This document shows positions 35,546 through 45,038 of a stretch of DNA of 64,000 bases, piece by piece. Within the stretch, counting starts at the first letter, position 1. Each line of letters opens with the position of its first letter. The position numbers and the translations under genes are program-made. The notes beneath the pieces were generated by a model that saw only the letters and a program-made list of their open reading frames with translations, searched no databases and was not told the origin of the DNA. The stretch is from Pseudoalteromonas caenipelagi. GTDB taxonomy: Bacteria; Pseudomonadota; Gammaproteobacteria; Enterobacterales; Alteromonadaceae. The stretch spans positions 248,001 to 312,000 of the forward strand of contig NZ_JABBPG010000005.1 in the NCBI RefSeq assembly GCF_013140855.1, given 5' to 3'.

Positions 35546-37383
35546 TACAAACTTCCTCTAGCAAACTTAAAAGCACATGCCTGCTGTGCCTGCTTTATTA
35601 AATAAAATGCCTCTTTCAATTGATGCTTTTCAAGTGATGTGAGATCTGCTGGATTAATGCAGTTTTCAGGCAGATGATCATGTTCTAATTGATGATTTAG
35701 CCGCAGTTGCGTAAGGTATCGCCAACAATCTTTAAGATCATAAACATCATTTTTACTGAGTAAGTCACAACTTAGCAGCGCCTCCAAACGCTCAAGTGTA
35801 TTGGCTTTATATATTTGCGCTTTTAGTGCATACAAACGAACCAGATCATTGATGATCACCACGCCTCGACGTTTAAGATCCAAGAATTTATGATGCTGTT
35901 GATCTTTCTCCAGCTTAAGTTGCTGAAATAACCCCAGAGGCACTGAATTTGTGTTTATGTCAGTGGCCATTGCTGCAAAAAACAAATCATCTTTTTTCAA
36001 CTTTGCCAGCTTTGAAGTAAATTCACCATAGAGCGCGCTAGATCCTTCTATAAAGCGTAAATCAAAATAGATTTTACAATTAAGCATTGCCTTAGGCGTC
36101 GGTGCGTATATCCAATTTTCAAACCGCGCTAACCATTGTTCCGCAGTACCTCTACACGCCTCATTACTGGCCATAATATTACCAGGACAGCGCTTAATAC
36201 CGCACAGTGCAAGTTGCTCACAAACAAACTCACTCATATGTGCGAAGTATGTTCGCTGCTCTTGCGTCACCTCATTTGGCAATAGCAAACCGTTATCTTG
36301 ATCTGAATGCAGTGTTTGCTCTTCCCTCGCCTGAGAGCCAAAACAGATCCAACTAAATACACAAGGTGCTTGACCGTTTTGCTGTTGGTAAATTGCGATG
36401 AGACGAGCCGTCAGCGCGTCACTTAGGCCACTCAATAATTTACCGATTAAAGAGGTGTCTTCCACATTATAGGCAAAGCTTTTCAGCAGCAAGGGGATCT
36501 CTGCTGCGAGCAATTTGAGCTGTGCCACACTTTGTGCTTTATAGATATTGCCAATCAATTGTACTGGGTCGCTTTTTTGTTGTCGCAACAAGTCTGTACT
36601 GGTTAACATCCCCAATGGCACATGATGTTCATTTAAAACTGGTAAGTGATGAATGTTATGCTTCAACATTAAATGTAACGCTGAAAAAACACGATTATGC
36701 TCAAATACATATTTCGGAGATTGGGTCATAATTGAGGATAAAGGTGCATGCGGATCACGCTCTTGAGCCAAAACCCTATTGCGTAGATCTCGGTCGGTAA
36801 CAACCCCTAATAGCTGCTCATTTTCACTCACTATAATTGAAGAAACCCCATATTGACTCATGGTTTTGGCAGCATCAACAATTGTTGCATCGGGTGTCAA
36901 CGCGACAGCCCCTCTGCTCATTACATCACTGATCTTTTGCTCACTCCAATTATCTCGATTTTGTTTGTAATGAGATGACAACAAGCGATTGGCATGCGCT
37001 TTGACAAAGTGCTGTTCAAAAAGCTTGTATTCTCGGCGTAAGAAATCAAAGTTGCTTTGCGTTAACACATAAACAAGCCCTGGGGTAGTTACACTCAGTT
37101 GATTTTTAATTGCTTCTCCTGTGAGTAATGACGGGTAACCAAAGTAGTCGCCTTCAGCTAATCGCGTGATCACTTCACCACTTGCCGACAATAGATCATA
37201 ACTGCCTGAGCGGACTAAATATAAAAAAAGATGCGTACTTCGCAACCATTGATGTTGGTTTTGCTGCGTTAAATAAACAACTTCGAGGTGAGTGGCGAAA
37301 AAATGACTCGCAGCTTCGGGTAACTGACTAAACGGCATCTGTTTAATAACAAACTGTTTAACCTCAGCTATTTCTGGCGTCAT
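35545..37383 (-). CDS. cNMP-binding / CBS-pair / DUF294 nucleotidyltransferase-like protein
   Basis: A 612-residue cytoplasmic protein of recognisable modular design. A cyclic-nucleotide-binding-like domain lies at about 20-135 (LVRSGSYDLL, LAEGDYFGYPSLLTGE), followed by two CBS motifs at about 150-280 (ISDVMSRGAVALTPDATIVDAA and SSIMTQSPKYVFEHNR). A DUF294 GlnD-like nucleotidyltransferase domain has FGSQAREEQTLHSDQDNGLLL with the GS and DxD motif, and a helical C-terminal substrate domain follows. It sits downstream of actP beyond a terminator and is coupled to the exonuclease. A role in nucleotide-controlled modification of an acetate-metabolism target is inference only. Confidence 0.88.
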   Translation of the reverse strand: MTPEIAEVKQFVIKQMPFSQLPEAASHFFATHLEVVYLTQQNQHQWLRSTHLFLYLVRSGSYDLLSASGEVITRLAEGDYFGYPSLLTGEAIKNQLSVTTPGLVYVLTQSNFDFLRREYKLFEQHFVKAHANRLLSSHYKQNRDNWSEQKISDVMSRGAVALTPDATIVDAAKTMSQYGVSSIIVSENEQLLGVVTDRDLRNRVLAQERDPHAPLSSIMTQSPKYVFEHNRVFSALHLMLKHNIHHLPVLNEHHVPLGMLTSTDLLRQQKSDPVQLIGNIYKAQSVAQLKLLAAEIPLLLKSFAYNVEDTSLIGKLLSGLSDALTARLIAIYQQQNGQAPCVFSWICFGSQAREEQTLHSDQDNGLLLPNEVTQEQRTYFAHMSEFVCEQLALCGIKRCPGNIMASNEACRGTAEQWLARFENWIYAPTPKAMLNCKIYFDLRFIEGSSALYGEFTSKLAKLKKDDLFFAAMATDINTNSVPLGLFQQLKLEKDQQHHKFLDLKRRGVVIINDLVRLYALKAQIYKANTLERLEALLSCDLLSKNDVYDLKDCWRYLTQLRLNHQLEHDHLPENCINPADLTSLEKHQLKEAFYLIKQAQQACAFKFARGSL

Positions 37384-37435
37384 CTTATACTCCTGAGCAT
37401 ATGTCGCGAATAATTAAGCGACAACAGTTGAAACG

Positions 37436-37461
37436 AAAAACCCAGCCCAAAAGGGCTGGGT
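37436..37461 (-). terminator. Rho-independent terminator of actP
   Basis: On the minus strand stem ACCCAGCCC, loop TTTT, complement GGGCTGGGT followed by TTTTTCG. It lies 23 bp after the actP stop. Confidence 0.9.
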
Positions 37462-37483
37462 GTCCTTTTTCATCTTTCACGTA

Positions 37484-39208
37484 TCAATGTGCGTGCGCAG
37501 CACTTGACCCTTTAGGATTGCGAATACTTTCAACCATTTGTTGCACTTCAACGGGAGGTTGAGCTGTTAACTTAAGTACCACAGCAGCCACCACAAAGTT
37601 AACCACCATACCTACAATACCAATCCCCTCTGGTGATATCCCAAATAACCAATGTGCAGGGGTATTAAGTTCAGGGCTGACAAACTTAAAGTAAATTATA
37701 TACGCTGCGGTAAACGAGATCCCCGTCACCATACCCGCGATAGCCCCCTCTTTATTCATACTCTTAGAGAATATACCCATAATAATCGCGGGGAAGAAGC
37801 TAGCGGCAGCTAAGCCAAAGGCAAACGCCACTACGGAGGCCACAAACCCTGGAGGATTAATGCCAAAATATGCGGAGATAGCGATGGCAACCATGGCTGA
37901 TAAACGTGCGGCGAGTAACTCTTGTTTATCACTGATATTAGGTTTTAAGGTACGTTTGAGCAAATCATGAGATACCGAAGTGGATATCACTAGCAATAAG
38001 CCTGCAGTAGTAGACAAGGCTGCGGCTATGCCACCGGCTGCAACTAGTGCAATCACCCAAGCTGGTAAGTCGGCAATTTCAGGGTTCGCCAATACCATAA
38101 TATCGCGGTCAATCTTAACCTCATTGGCACTATTTGGATCTTCCAATTTGCCAGCCGAGTAAGACATCTTGCCATCATTATTTTTGTCTTCAAAAACGAT
38201 CAGACCTGTTCTTTCCCAATTTTTCACCCAGGTTGGTGCATCCGCATACGCGGTTCCGCTACCATCTTTACCGTTAATGGTATCTATCATATTAACGCGC
38301 GCAAATGACGCAACGGCAGGCGCAGTGGTGTATACAATCGCGATAAAAACTAAGGTCCAAGCCGCTGAAATACGCGTATCTTTAACACGAGGTACAGTGA
38401 AAAAGCGTACAATAACGTGAGGTAAACCCGCGGTTCCAACCATCAGTGCAGCGGTAATGGCAAATACGTCAATCATGCTCTTTGAGCCTTCGGTATATTG
38501 CGCAAAACCAAGCTCGGCACTTAACCCATCTAGCTTATCTAATACATACATCCCTGAGCCATCAGCGAGTGTTGCGCCAAATCCTGTCTGAGGCAGTATG
38601 TGGCCCGTCATCATCAAAGAGATAAAAATCGCAGGTACAAGGTAGGCAAATACCAACACACAATACTGTGCCACTTGTGTGTAGGTGATCCCCTTCATCC
38701 CGCCTAGCACAGCATAGAAGAAAACAATCACCATGCCGATGTAAACACCTGTTTCAATGTCTACTTCTAAAAAGCGAGAAAACACCACACCGACACCACG
38801 CATTTGTCCCGCTATGTAGGTAAAGCAAATAAATATGGCACAAAGTATGGCAACCACGCGTGCCACTTGTGAATAGTATCGATCGCCAATGAAATCAGGC
38901 ACCGTGAACTTGCCAAATTTACGTAAATAAGGCGCTAAGCATAGAGCTAACAGTACGTAACCACCGGTCCATCCCATTAGGTAAACACCACCGTCGTAAC
39001 CGGCAAAGGAAATAATACCCGCCATGGAAATAAACGACGCTGCGCTCATCCAATCAGCAGCGGTCGCCATACCGTTAGCAAATGGTGGCACACCACCGCC
39101 AGCAACATAGAAGTCTTGTGTCGATCCAGCTCTTGCCCAAATCGCGATGCCGATATAAAGCGCAAAGCTCAAACCAACAATAATAAATGTGAGAGTTTGT
39201 ACATCCAT
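37484..39208 (-). CDS. actP: Acetate/cation symporter ActP
   Basis: Sodium:solute symporter-family permease of 574 residues with about 13 membrane helices. Typical segments are YVAGGGVPPFANGMATAADWMSAASFISMAG near the N-terminus, PYLRKFGKFTVPDFIGDRYYS, and GMKGITYTQVAQYCVLVFAYLVPA. A hydrophilic insert (about 305-370) containing DKNNDGKMSYSAGK looks like a calcium-binding loop and is larger than in E. coli ActP (inference). It imports acetate and related monocarboxylates. yjcH lies 12 bp upstream and the pair faces crbS. Confidence 0.94.
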   Translation of the reverse strand: MDVQTLTFIIVGLSFALYIGIAIWARAGSTQDFYVAGGGVPPFANGMATAADWMSAASFISMAGIISFAGYDGGVYLMGWTGGYVLLALCLAPYLRKFGKFTVPDFIGDRYYSQVARVVAILCAIFICFTYIAGQMRGVGVVFSRFLEVDIETGVYIGMVIVFFYAVLGGMKGITYTQVAQYCVLVFAYLVPAIFISLMMTGHILPQTGFGATLADGSGMYVLDKLDGLSAELGFAQYTEGSKSMIDVFAITAALMVGTAGLPHVIVRFFTVPRVKDTRISAAWTLVFIAIVYTTAPAVASFARVNMIDTINGKDGSGTAYADAPTWVKNWERTGLIVFEDKNNDGKMSYSAGKLEDPNSANEVKIDRDIMVLANPEIADLPAWVIALVAAGGIAAALSTTAGLLLVISTSVSHDLLKRTLKPNISDKQELLAARLSAMVAIAISAYFGINPPGFVASVVAFAFGLAAASFFPAIIMGIFSKSMNKEGAIAGMVTGISFTAAYIIYFKFVSPELNTPAHWLFGISPEGIGIVGMVVNFVVAAVVLKLTAQPPVEVQQMVESIRNPKGSSAAHAH

Positions 39209-39220
39209 CGAAATTGCCCC

Positions 39221-39484
39221 TTATTCGTCTACGCCATATTTTTTATCTAATGCATTCATTTTGAATACGTAGACAAAAATCAAGGCTACAAAGGTGTAGA
39301 TTGCGCCTTGCTGTGAAAACCAAAAACCTAATTTAAATCCAAAGAAACGGATTTCATTGAGTACATCTACCAGCAAAATGCCAAAACCAAACGACACGAC
39401 AAACCAAATTGCCAATAGTTTGAACATTAAACTGAGATTTTCTGACCAGTATGCTTTTGCTTGTTGTTCGTCTTTAAAAGCCAT
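39221..39484 (-). CDS. yjcH: DUF485 membrane protein YjcH
   Basis: Small inner-membrane protein of 87 residues with two hydrophobic helices (about 24-42 and 57-76), of the DUF485 family that accompanies actP. The start is set at 39484 (MAFKDEQQAKAYW), 6 nt after GGGGAT. It is 12 bp upstream of actP and probably cotranscribed; a structural or regulatory role with the permease is inferred from constant linkage. Confidence 0.9.
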   Translation of the reverse strand: MAFKDEQQAKAYWSENLSLMFKLLAIWFVVSFGFGILLVDVLNEIRFFGFKLGFWFSQQGAIYTFVALIFVYVFKMNALDKKYGVDE

Positions 39485-39859
39485 TTTTATATCCCCTATC
39501 ACGTGCTCTTTAATGAGCTGTGTTGGTATTAATTGTCATCATTTACCTTAGCAATGGCTTTGTCAGAAGAAATTGAGACCTTAGTCGTAGCAGCAAGTTT
39601 ACCTTAACGTAAACTGCACCTTGAGTAAAATTAATACAACTAAAAAACAATAAATATCAACAACTTAAAACCATGCTATGTAAAAATGTGACGTTGAGCG
39701 TGAAATATGACGCTTATACGACATTAGTCTAAACATATCTCGCAGAACATTTATTTTGTTTAAAAACAAAGGTTTACACATTATTGAAACGAGTGACCTA
39801 TACAGACTTAAAAACAAATTATGATAAGGTAATGAAATCGCAGTTTAAGAAGAACAACA
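39485..39859. other. Divergent region between yjcH and crbS (375 bp)
   Basis: AT-rich noncoding region. It holds the ACCTTAGTCGTA motif (39578-39589), a related sequence TACGACATTAGTC (39717-39729) and a short inverted repeat AGCGT-N8-ACGCT (39697-39714). No gene is visible. Confidence 0.65.
39578..39589 (-). promoter_or_regulatory. Candidate CrbR operator upstream of yjcH-actP
   Basis: ACCTTAGTCGTA on the plus strand, 94 bp upstream of the yjcH start. The same 12-mer, allowing one C/T change, is found upstream of acs and of the DcaP porin. Assignment to CrbR is inferred from shared gene context. Confidence 0.55.
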
Positions 39860-42800
39860 ATGACAGCCGCTCTCATTCTCGTCGCACTGAGCTATATCGG
39901 TGTATTATTTTGGTTAGCCAACTGGGGTGATAAAACCACGCCTTTGGCCATGCGCATTACCCATCATCCTTTCGTGTACGCTTTTTCATTGGGTATTTAC
40001 TGTACGTCTTGGACTTACTATGGTGCTGTTGGAACCGCTGCAACAAGCAGTTGGCATTATCTGCCGATATTATTAGGCCCCGCACTGCTATTTTTATTTG
40101 GCCATGGCTTTTTGCGAAAATTACTACTGGTCAGTAAAAAGCAAAATATCACCACCATTGCAGACTTTATTTCCGCGCGTTATGGCAAGCGCCAAACAAC
40201 GGCCGTTATGGTTACCATGATAGCGCTGCTAGCAACGATCCCCTATATTGCGTTGCAGCTCAAAGCGCTCAGCAGTAGCTTTTTATTGCTACAACAAGAT
40301 GAAACGCTCTCAGGAAACGTACTTGCGCTTACTGGTACATTAATCATGGCTTTGTTTGCTATCTTTTTTGGAACTCGCAAAGTAGATGTAACTGAGTATC
40401 GCTCTGGACTCATGTTGGCAGTGGCCTTTGAGTCAATCATTAAGTTTTTAGCACTGGCTGCGGTTGCATTTTTGGCTATTGTGACTTTAATACAGCTGCC
40501 ACAAAGCCAAACCATTTCTTTTGAGCATTGGTTTAATTTTGACGCGTTTAATTTTAACTTTATTGGCCAGACACTGATGGCGGCAGCAGCGATAGTTTGT
40601 TTACCAAGGCAATTTCATGTCACCGTGGTCGATAACCAAAACCACCGCCACTTGCATACTGCGCGCTGGGCATTCCCTGTGTATCTATTACTTACAGCTG
40701 CGATGATCATCCCAATCACAACGGCAGCAATCCACCCCGACATCGGCAATAATATTGCCGCCGATAGCTTTGTTCTAGCACTGCCGCTGATGCAAAATCA
40801 CCCAGTGATCACAACCTTCGTATTCATAGGTGGTTTATCGGCAGCCACGGCGATGATTGTGGTTGCAACGTTAACACTCAGTACTATGTTATCAAACGAT
40901 GTAGTATTACCGCTGCTGTTAAAACGTAAACTTAAACGCAGTGCTCTGACACGCAACTACAAAACCCCTATTTTAATGATCCGCCGTGTCACTATTGCCG
41001 CAATTTTGCTGTTAGCCTATTTGTATCAGCAGTGGTTTGGGCATGGAGAAGCGCTGGCAAATATGGGATTAGTCGCTTTTTCTTTGGTAACACAGTTACT
41101 GCCAGCCATCGTTGGGGGCCTGTATTGGCGCAAAGGACACGCATACGGTGTATATGCTGGTTTACTTGCAGGTTTTAGCTGTTGGGCGCTTTTTTTAATG
41201 CTACCCATTGTAGGCAATGCAGCACCATTTGATTATGAGCTAAGACAAAGCATCATCACACGCGGTACACTCATCGCACTATTGGCTAACATCAGCTGTT
41301 ATATAAGCTTTTCACTGGCTGCACATGAAAGGTTGATTGATAAAATTCAAGCCGCTGCGTTTGTATTCCCCAAAGAACAAGCGCGTTTTTCAAAGCGATT
41401 AGATAAAAATGTCAAAGCCAGTGTTTATGATTTTAAAGTGCTCTTACAAACTTTTTTAGGCATTCAACGTTCAGGGCAACTACTGAGCCACTATGCGCTA
41501 AGCCATAACATTGATGATAACAACGCGCACCCAGATGCTGACTTTATTGCTTATTGTGAACGAGCACTCACCGGGGTTTTAGGTGCATCTTCAGCACAAG
41601 CCCTCATCCATACCGTGGCATCGGGTAAACAAATGGCATTTGAAGAGGTGGTAAACTTCTTTGATGAAACCACACAAGCGCTGCAATTTAACCAAAACTT
41701 GCTGTACACCTCTTTGGAGAACCTCAGCCATGGTATTTCAGTGGTAGATAAAGACCTCAACTTAGTCGCATGGAATAAACGCTACGGCGAAATGTTTGCC
41801 TATCCAGAGGGTTTTTTAGAAGTTGGTTTACCGATTGAGCAAGTGATCCGGTTTAACGCACAGCGCGGAGAATGCGGACCTGGTGATATTGAACGTCTGG
41901 TCGATAAACGCGTGCAGCATTTGCGCAATGGCACCCCCCATCATTTTATTCGCCATCGACGCGATGGCCAAGTATACGAAATGCGCGGCAACCCCTTACC
42001 AGAAGGAGGGTTTGTTACCAGTTTCTCCGATATTACTATGCACATTGCCACCCAAAATGCGCTGGAAGAAATCAACATGGATCTAGAAAACCGCATAGAA
42101 GCGCGCACCCAAGAGATCCGCACCATCAATACCGATTTACAAGCGCAGATAGCGTCACGTATCGACACCGAAAATGCCTTAATGGCCGCTAAAAAAGAAG
42201 CTGAACAAGCCAACGACAGTAAAACGCGTTTCTTGGCATTGGCCAGCCATGACATATTACAGCCACTCAACGCTGCCCGTTTATATTTGGCAGCCATCGA
42301 CGAAAAGCACCTTAATCATAAAGATCAAAGTAATTTTGAAAAGCTCTCTGATAGCTTAGATTCTACAGTACACCTTATGTCATCACTGCTGGATATCGCA
42401 AAATTGGAACAAGGTGCTATGAAGCCCACACCAAGGCATTTTTGCATTGACGATATCTTAAACCCCCTTGCCAATGAATATGCGATTTTATCCAGCGAAA
42501 AAGGCTTGCAACTGAAAGTTCGCAGCAATCATGCCTACGTACATAGCGATACAACCTATTTAAGACGTATTATCCAAAATTTAGTCTCCAATGCCGTTAA
42601 GTACACAGAGCAAGGTAAAGTGCTGGTAACGTGCCGTAACAAAAAACACAGCTTACGTCTTGATGTGTGGGATACCGGCCCAGGTATCTCTGAGCATCAA
42701 TTAAGCAAAATTTTTAACGACTTTTATCGCATTCAAAGCAATGATAATAAAGGGGTTGGACTTGGCTTAGGCGTGGTAAAGCGGCTGTGTGATTTACTGA

Positions 42801-43291
42801 GTTTGGAAATAGAAGTTACTTCGATTGTCGGTAAAGGCAGCCGATTTTCTATTATCATTCCTTTTGGTGATGCACAATTGGCTGAGTCTAAAGCCAACGA
42901 TAACCTTCAAGCTGATAGCAGTAAAAAATCGCAACTCACCGTGATGGTGGTGGATGACGATCCAAAAAATCTAGAGGCCATGAACAGCTTGCTAGGCAAA
43001 TGGCATATTGACGCTGTGCTTTTCACCCAAGCCCATGAAGCAATCGAATACGCTAACAACCAACAAGCGCCCGACATGATATTAATGGACTATCAACTTG
43101 GGCAAAACGATGATGGTATCGCTGTCATCAGAAATCTGAGGCATATTTGGCAAACCACAGTACCTGCGGTACTTATTACCGCAGTGCGTGATGATGCATT
43201 AAAACAGCAGACCAAAACAGAACAAATTCATTATCTTAGCAAGCCTGTTAAGCCAGCCAAGTTAAAAGCTTTGCTCAATCATCGCTTGTAA
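39860..43291 (+). CDS. crbS: CrbS-type hybrid sensor kinase with transporter domain
   Basis: A 1143-residue membrane sensor. An N-terminal sodium:solute-symporter-like domain (about 1-480, some 12-13 helices) is followed by a linker, a PAS domain (about 610-730, SLENLSHGISVVDKDLNLVAWN), a coiled coil, HisKA with His797 in LASHDILQPLNAARL, and HATPase (WDTGPGISEHQ, GVGLGLGVVKRL). A C-terminal receiver carries Asp1077 in MILMDYQLG. This matches CrbS/MxtR/CbrA-type kinases; CrbS with CrbR controls acs and the acetate switch in Vibrio and Pseudomonas. Divergence from yjcH-actP and proximity to a LuxR-type regulator and acs favour CrbS. The ATG has only a weak AAGAAG site. Confidence 0.9.
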   Translation: MTAALILVALSYIGVLFWLANWGDKTTPLAMRITHHPFVYAFSLGIYCTSWTYYGAVGTAATSSWHYLPILLGPALLFLFGHGFLRKLLLVSKKQNITTIADFISARYGKRQTTAVMVTMIALLATIPYIALQLKALSSSFLLLQQDETLSGNVLALTGTLIMALFAIFFGTRKVDVTEYRSGLMLAVAFESIIKFLALAAVAFLAIVTLIQLPQSQTISFEHWFNFDAFNFNFIGQTLMAAAAIVCLPRQFHVTVVDNQNHRHLHTARWAFPVYLLLTAAMIIPITTAAIHPDIGNNIAADSFVLALPLMQNHPVITTFVFIGGLSAATAMIVVATLTLSTMLSNDVVLPLLLKRKLKRSALTRNYKTPILMIRRVTIAAILLLAYLYQQWFGHGEALANMGLVAFSLVTQLLPAIVGGLYWRKGHAYGVYAGLLAGFSCWALFLMLPIVGNAAPFDYELRQSIITRGTLIALLANISCYISFSLAAHERLIDKIQAAAFVFPKEQARFSKRLDKNVKASVYDFKVLLQTFLGIQRSGQLLSHYALSHNIDDNNAHPDADFIAYCERALTGVLGASSAQALIHTVASGKQMAFEEVVNFFDETTQALQFNQNLLYTSLENLSHGISVVDKDLNLVAWNKRYGEMFAYPEGFLEVGLPIEQVIRFNAQRGECGPGDIERLVDKRVQHLRNGTPHHFIRHRRDGQVYEMRGNPLPEGGFVTSFSDITMHIATQNALEEINMDLENRIEARTQEIRTINTDLQAQIASRIDTENALMAAKKEAEQANDSKTRFLALASHDILQPLNAARLYLAAIDEKHLNHKDQSNFEKLSDSLDSTVHLMSSLLDIAKLEQGAMKPTPRHFCIDDILNPLANEYAILSSEKGLQLKVRSNHAYVHSDTTYLRRIIQNLVSNAVKYTEQGKVLVTCRNKKHSLRLDVWDTGPGISEHQLSKIFNDFYRIQSNDNKGVGLGLGVVKRLCDLLSLEIEVTSIVGKGSRFSIIIPFGDAQLAESKANDNLQADSSKKSQLTVMVVDDDPKNLEAMNSLLGKWHIDAVLFTQAHEAIEYANNQQAPDMILMDYQLGQNDDGIAVIRNLRHIWQTTVPAVLITAVRDDALKQQTKTEQIHYLSKPVKPAKLKALLNHRL

Positions 43292-43377
43292 CTTCGTTTT
43301 ATGGCGGCTAATTGCAAAAAATAACCATTAATTTGCGATTTATAGTTAACCTAAAGATTCAGGGTTGCTAGTATGCT

Positions 43378-43403
43378 AAACCCCCTTGCAAAAAAGGGGT
43401 TTT
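43378..43403 (+). terminator. Hairpin in front of purU
   Basis: AAACCCC pairs with GGGGTTT around an A-rich loop and is followed by TATAGG, 16-41 nt before the purU ATG and about 87 bp after crbS. It may end crbS transcripts or fold in the purU leader. A competing pairing of GGGTT (43362-43366) with AACCC is possible. Confidence 0.55.
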
Positions 43404-43418
43404 ATAGGAATGAGGAAA

Positions 43419-44249
43419 ATGAATTACATACTAACTACGCAATGTGCTGATGGTGTTGGGCTCATCGCCAAAATTACCAACTTATGCTTTAAGCATAATT
43501 TAAATATCACTCGCAACAATGAGTTTGTAGATAGAGAAGGCTCACGCTTTTTTATGCGTACTGAGTTAACTGGCAAGCCACATGCGCAATTTTTAGAGCA
43601 GCTAAGAGAGCAGCTCCCAGCAGGGGCTCAGGTTGCACTCCATCACGGTGAAAAAACCAAAGTGGTTTTGTTGGCAACCAAAGAAGCGCACTGTCTGGGC
43701 GGCGTACTCCTTAAAGAGTATGAGAAAGCAATGAACATCGAAATATTAGCGGTGGTCGCCAACTACCCTGATTTAGAGCCTTTGGTCGCAGGCTTTGGGG
43801 TTCCCTTTCACTGTGTACCACACTCAGGGCTTTCACGTGTAGAACATGACGAGCAAATGGCACACGTTATTGAGCAATATCAGCCAGATATCATTGGTCT
43901 TGCTAAATACATGCGTATTTTAAGTCCTGAGTTTGTTGCTCGATTTAATAACCGCATTATTAACATTCACCACTCATTTTTACCCGCATTTATTGGTGCA
44001 AAACCTTATCACCAAGCCTTTGAACGCGGCGTAAAAATCATTGGCGCTACGGCCCATTTTGTCAACGATGAGTTAGATGAGGGTCCTATCATAGTGCAAG
44101 ATGTCACGCAGGTGAGTCATGCAAATGATGCTGAGAGTATGGCTAAAATGGGTAGAGATATTGAAAAAACGGTCTTTTGCAAAGCATTACAACTGGCTTG
44201 CGAACATAAGGTTTTTATTAACGATAACAAAACAGTGGTGTTTAGTTAA
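43419..44249 (+). CDS. purU: Formyltetrahydrofolate deformylase
   Basis: Hydrolase of 276 residues that releases formate and tetrahydrofolate from 10-formyl-THF, balancing one-carbon pools. It has an N-terminal ACT domain (about 1-80, CADGVGLIAKITNLCFKHNLNI) and a formyl-transferase-fold catalytic domain with GLAKYMRILSPEF, NIHHSFLPAFIGAKPYHQAFERGVKIIGATAHFVNDELDEGPII and the catalytic Asp in VTQVSHANDAESM. Start at 43419 because GAGG lies 3 nt upstream; an in-frame ATG at 43410 is an alternative. Its place between crbS and crbR is probably incidental. Confidence 0.95.
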   Translation: MNYILTTQCADGVGLIAKITNLCFKHNLNITRNNEFVDREGSRFFMRTELTGKPHAQFLEQLREQLPAGAQVALHHGEKTKVVLLATKEAHCLGGVLLKEYEKAMNIEILAVVANYPDLEPLVAGFGVPFHCVPHSGLSRVEHDEQMAHVIEQYQPDIIGLAKYMRILSPEFVARFNNRIINIHHSFLPAFIGAKPYHQAFERGVKIIGATAHFVNDELDEGPIIVQDVTQVSHANDAESMAKMGRDIEKTVFCKALQLACEHKVFINDNKTVVFS

Positions 44250-44271
44250 TTCACTTTTCTGTAAGCAATAT

Positions 44272-44293
44272 AAAAAGCGCTAAGGCGCTTTTT
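44272..44293. terminator. Bidirectional terminator between purU and crbR
   Basis: Stem AAAAAGCGC, loop TAAG, complement GCGCTTTTT between convergent genes. It has T-runs on both strands and overlaps the crbR stop codon (44292-44294). Confidence 0.9.
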
Positions 44294-44945
44294 ATATTTG
44301 TGGCTCAATCGGTTCTAGTTGTAGTTTTGAGGCGATTAATACTGCTTGTGTTCGGTTGTACACCCCTAGCTTTCTAAAAATAGCGGTGATATGTGCTTTC
44401 ACGGTTGCTTCAGAAATGTGCAACTCAAACGCAATTTGTTTGTTTAGTAGACCTTCATGCAGATACTGAAGCACTTTAAATTGCTGTGGCGTCAGTGAGG
44501 CAACTTGTTGCGCGAGTTCTTTATCTTCATGGGCTGTGTTAGCTACTTTATCTTTTATATTTTCAGGTAGCCAGTTATCTCCCTCTAACACTGTGTCGAT
44601 AGCTTGATTAATCTCTTGTGGTGATGAAGATTTTGGAATAAACCCCATAGCACCATAAGCCATCACTTTAGAGATCACACTAAGATCTTCACTACCTGAT
44701 ACCACCACGATAGGTAAACTCGGGTAGTCCTCTCTCACTCTTATCAGGCCGTATAAATCACCACTGCCAGGCATATGCAAATCCAGTAACAATAGGTCTA
44801 ATTCATCCTGCTGTGACAGTATTGTAAGAGTGCTATCAAAAGTATCGGCTTCAAACACAGTGAGCGTATCGAACTGATTTTGCAACGCACCCTTTAATGC
44901 CGCTCTAAATAGCGGATGATCGTCTGCAATTAAAAACTGGTTCAT
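44292..44945 (-). CDS. crbR: LuxR/NarL-family response regulator CrbR
   Basis: A 217-residue two-component regulator. The receiver domain (about 1-120) has the acidic pair D8-D9 and phosphoacceptor Asp55 in LLLLDLHMPGSG. The LuxR-type helix-turn-helix (about 150-210) has LTPQQFKVLQYLHEGLLNKQIAFELHISEATVKAHITAIFRKLGVYNRTQAV. It lies 62 bp upstream of acs on the same strand, near the CrbS-type kinase. CrbR (ErdR/AgmR-like) proteins activate acs after phosphorylation. Identification rests on this context. Confidence 0.87.
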   Translation of the reverse strand: MNQFLIADDHPLFRAALKGALQNQFDTLTVFEADTFDSTLTILSQQDELDLLLLDLHMPGSGDLYGLIRVREDYPSLPIVVVSGSEDLSVISKVMAYGAMGFIPKSSSPQEINQAIDTVLEGDNWLPENIKDKVANTAHEDKELAQQVASLTPQQFKVLQYLHEGLLNKQIAFELHISEATVKAHITAIFRKLGVYNRTQAVLIASKLQLEPIEPQI

Positions 44946-45038
44946 ACTGTGCTCCTAAAAAATTCGGCCACTATCTTTTACAATAGCAGCCGATATACTC
45001 GTTTAGAATTAAACGAAATTCAAGCTTTTAACGTTCAA

